From Gemella haemolysans ATCC 10379 (GTDB lineage Bacteria > Bacillota > Bacilli > Staphylococcales > Gemellaceae), in the NCBI RefSeq assembly GCF_000173915.1, contig NZ_ACDZ02000014.1, forward strand, positions 496,001-560,000: a DNA stretch of 64,000 bases, given 5' to 3'. The notes below the pieces were generated by a model, which was not told the DNA's origin, ran no database searches, and saw nothing but the letters and a program-made list of their open reading frames with translations. Below, piece after piece: positions 63,979 through 64,000 of this stretch. A program made the translations under genes and the position numbers. Every line of letters begins with the position of its first letter. The first letter of the stretch is position 1.

Positions 63979-64000
63979 CTAAATATATTATTTATTTAAT

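Overview
The window comes from a very AT-rich Gram-positive (Firmicutes) chromosome. Gene content and order (PASTA kinase and phosphatase beside fmt-rsmB-rlmN, ylxM-ffh, rpmE2-tdk-prfA-prmC, an IreB homologue, a streptococcal-type XerS recombinase) fit the Bacillales/Lactobacillales border. Gemella or a close relative is my best guess, by recollection and not proven. No rRNA, tRNA, CRISPR array, intact insertion sequence or prophage was seen.

Layout. 1-6.1 kb: a tightly overlapping fmt-rsmB-rlmN-prpC-prkC operon (translation initiation, rRNA modification, Ser/Thr signalling). 6.1-17.8 kb: DNA repair (uvrC, recA after an FAA-hydrolase gene, pcrA-ligA-lapA-like-recJ) and a cytoplasmic DsbA-like protein; a compound hairpin repeat lies before pcrA. 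18.0-21.9 kb: a 1278-residue LPXTG surface protein with Shr-like HID, NEAT, EF-hand and LRR modules and a Fur-box-like site at its promoter, predicted to capture haem or haemoglobin. 22.0-22.9 kb: two minus-strand genes (VanZ-like, Fe-S biogenesis-like). 23.1-32.1 kb: apt-M16C peptidase-trmB, efp, DUF1697, a GntP permease, rpmB, xerS and a small membrane protein. 32.1-53.3 kb: almost all minus strand: grpB, pgsA, a Ser/Thr/Pro-rich membrane-anchored protein, the ybeY-era-recO-murI-rdgB-fer-ftsK cluster, ylxM-ffh-trmL, rsmE-gpsB-coaBC-priA, and a nine-gene operon from a nif3-like gene through mntR, thyA, folA, degV, ireB, ruvX and DUF1292 to mltG. 53.5-64 kb: recD2, gpmA plus a lipoprotein gene, an S24 repressor divergent from a tiny membrane-peptide gene, rpmE2/tdk-prfA-prmC and an amino-acid ABC transporter.

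Themes. (1) Gene orientation flips from mostly plus to mostly minus at about 32.1 kb, as expected where replication forks converge. xerS, ftsK and three 28-bp dif-like palindromes lie within 9 kb of the flip, so the window may span the replication terminus. (2) The PrkC/PrpC pair shares the window with homologues of known kinase targets or partners (IreB, GpsB, MltG). (3) A self-cleaving CI/LexA-like repressor shares a mirror-image promoter region with an unannotated 37-residue membrane peptide that has its own promoter, ribosome binding site and terminator. This is the strongest candidate here for an undescribed, damage-responsive module. (4) The haem-capture surface gene and its neighbours sit between recJ and apt, which are adjacent in staphylococci.
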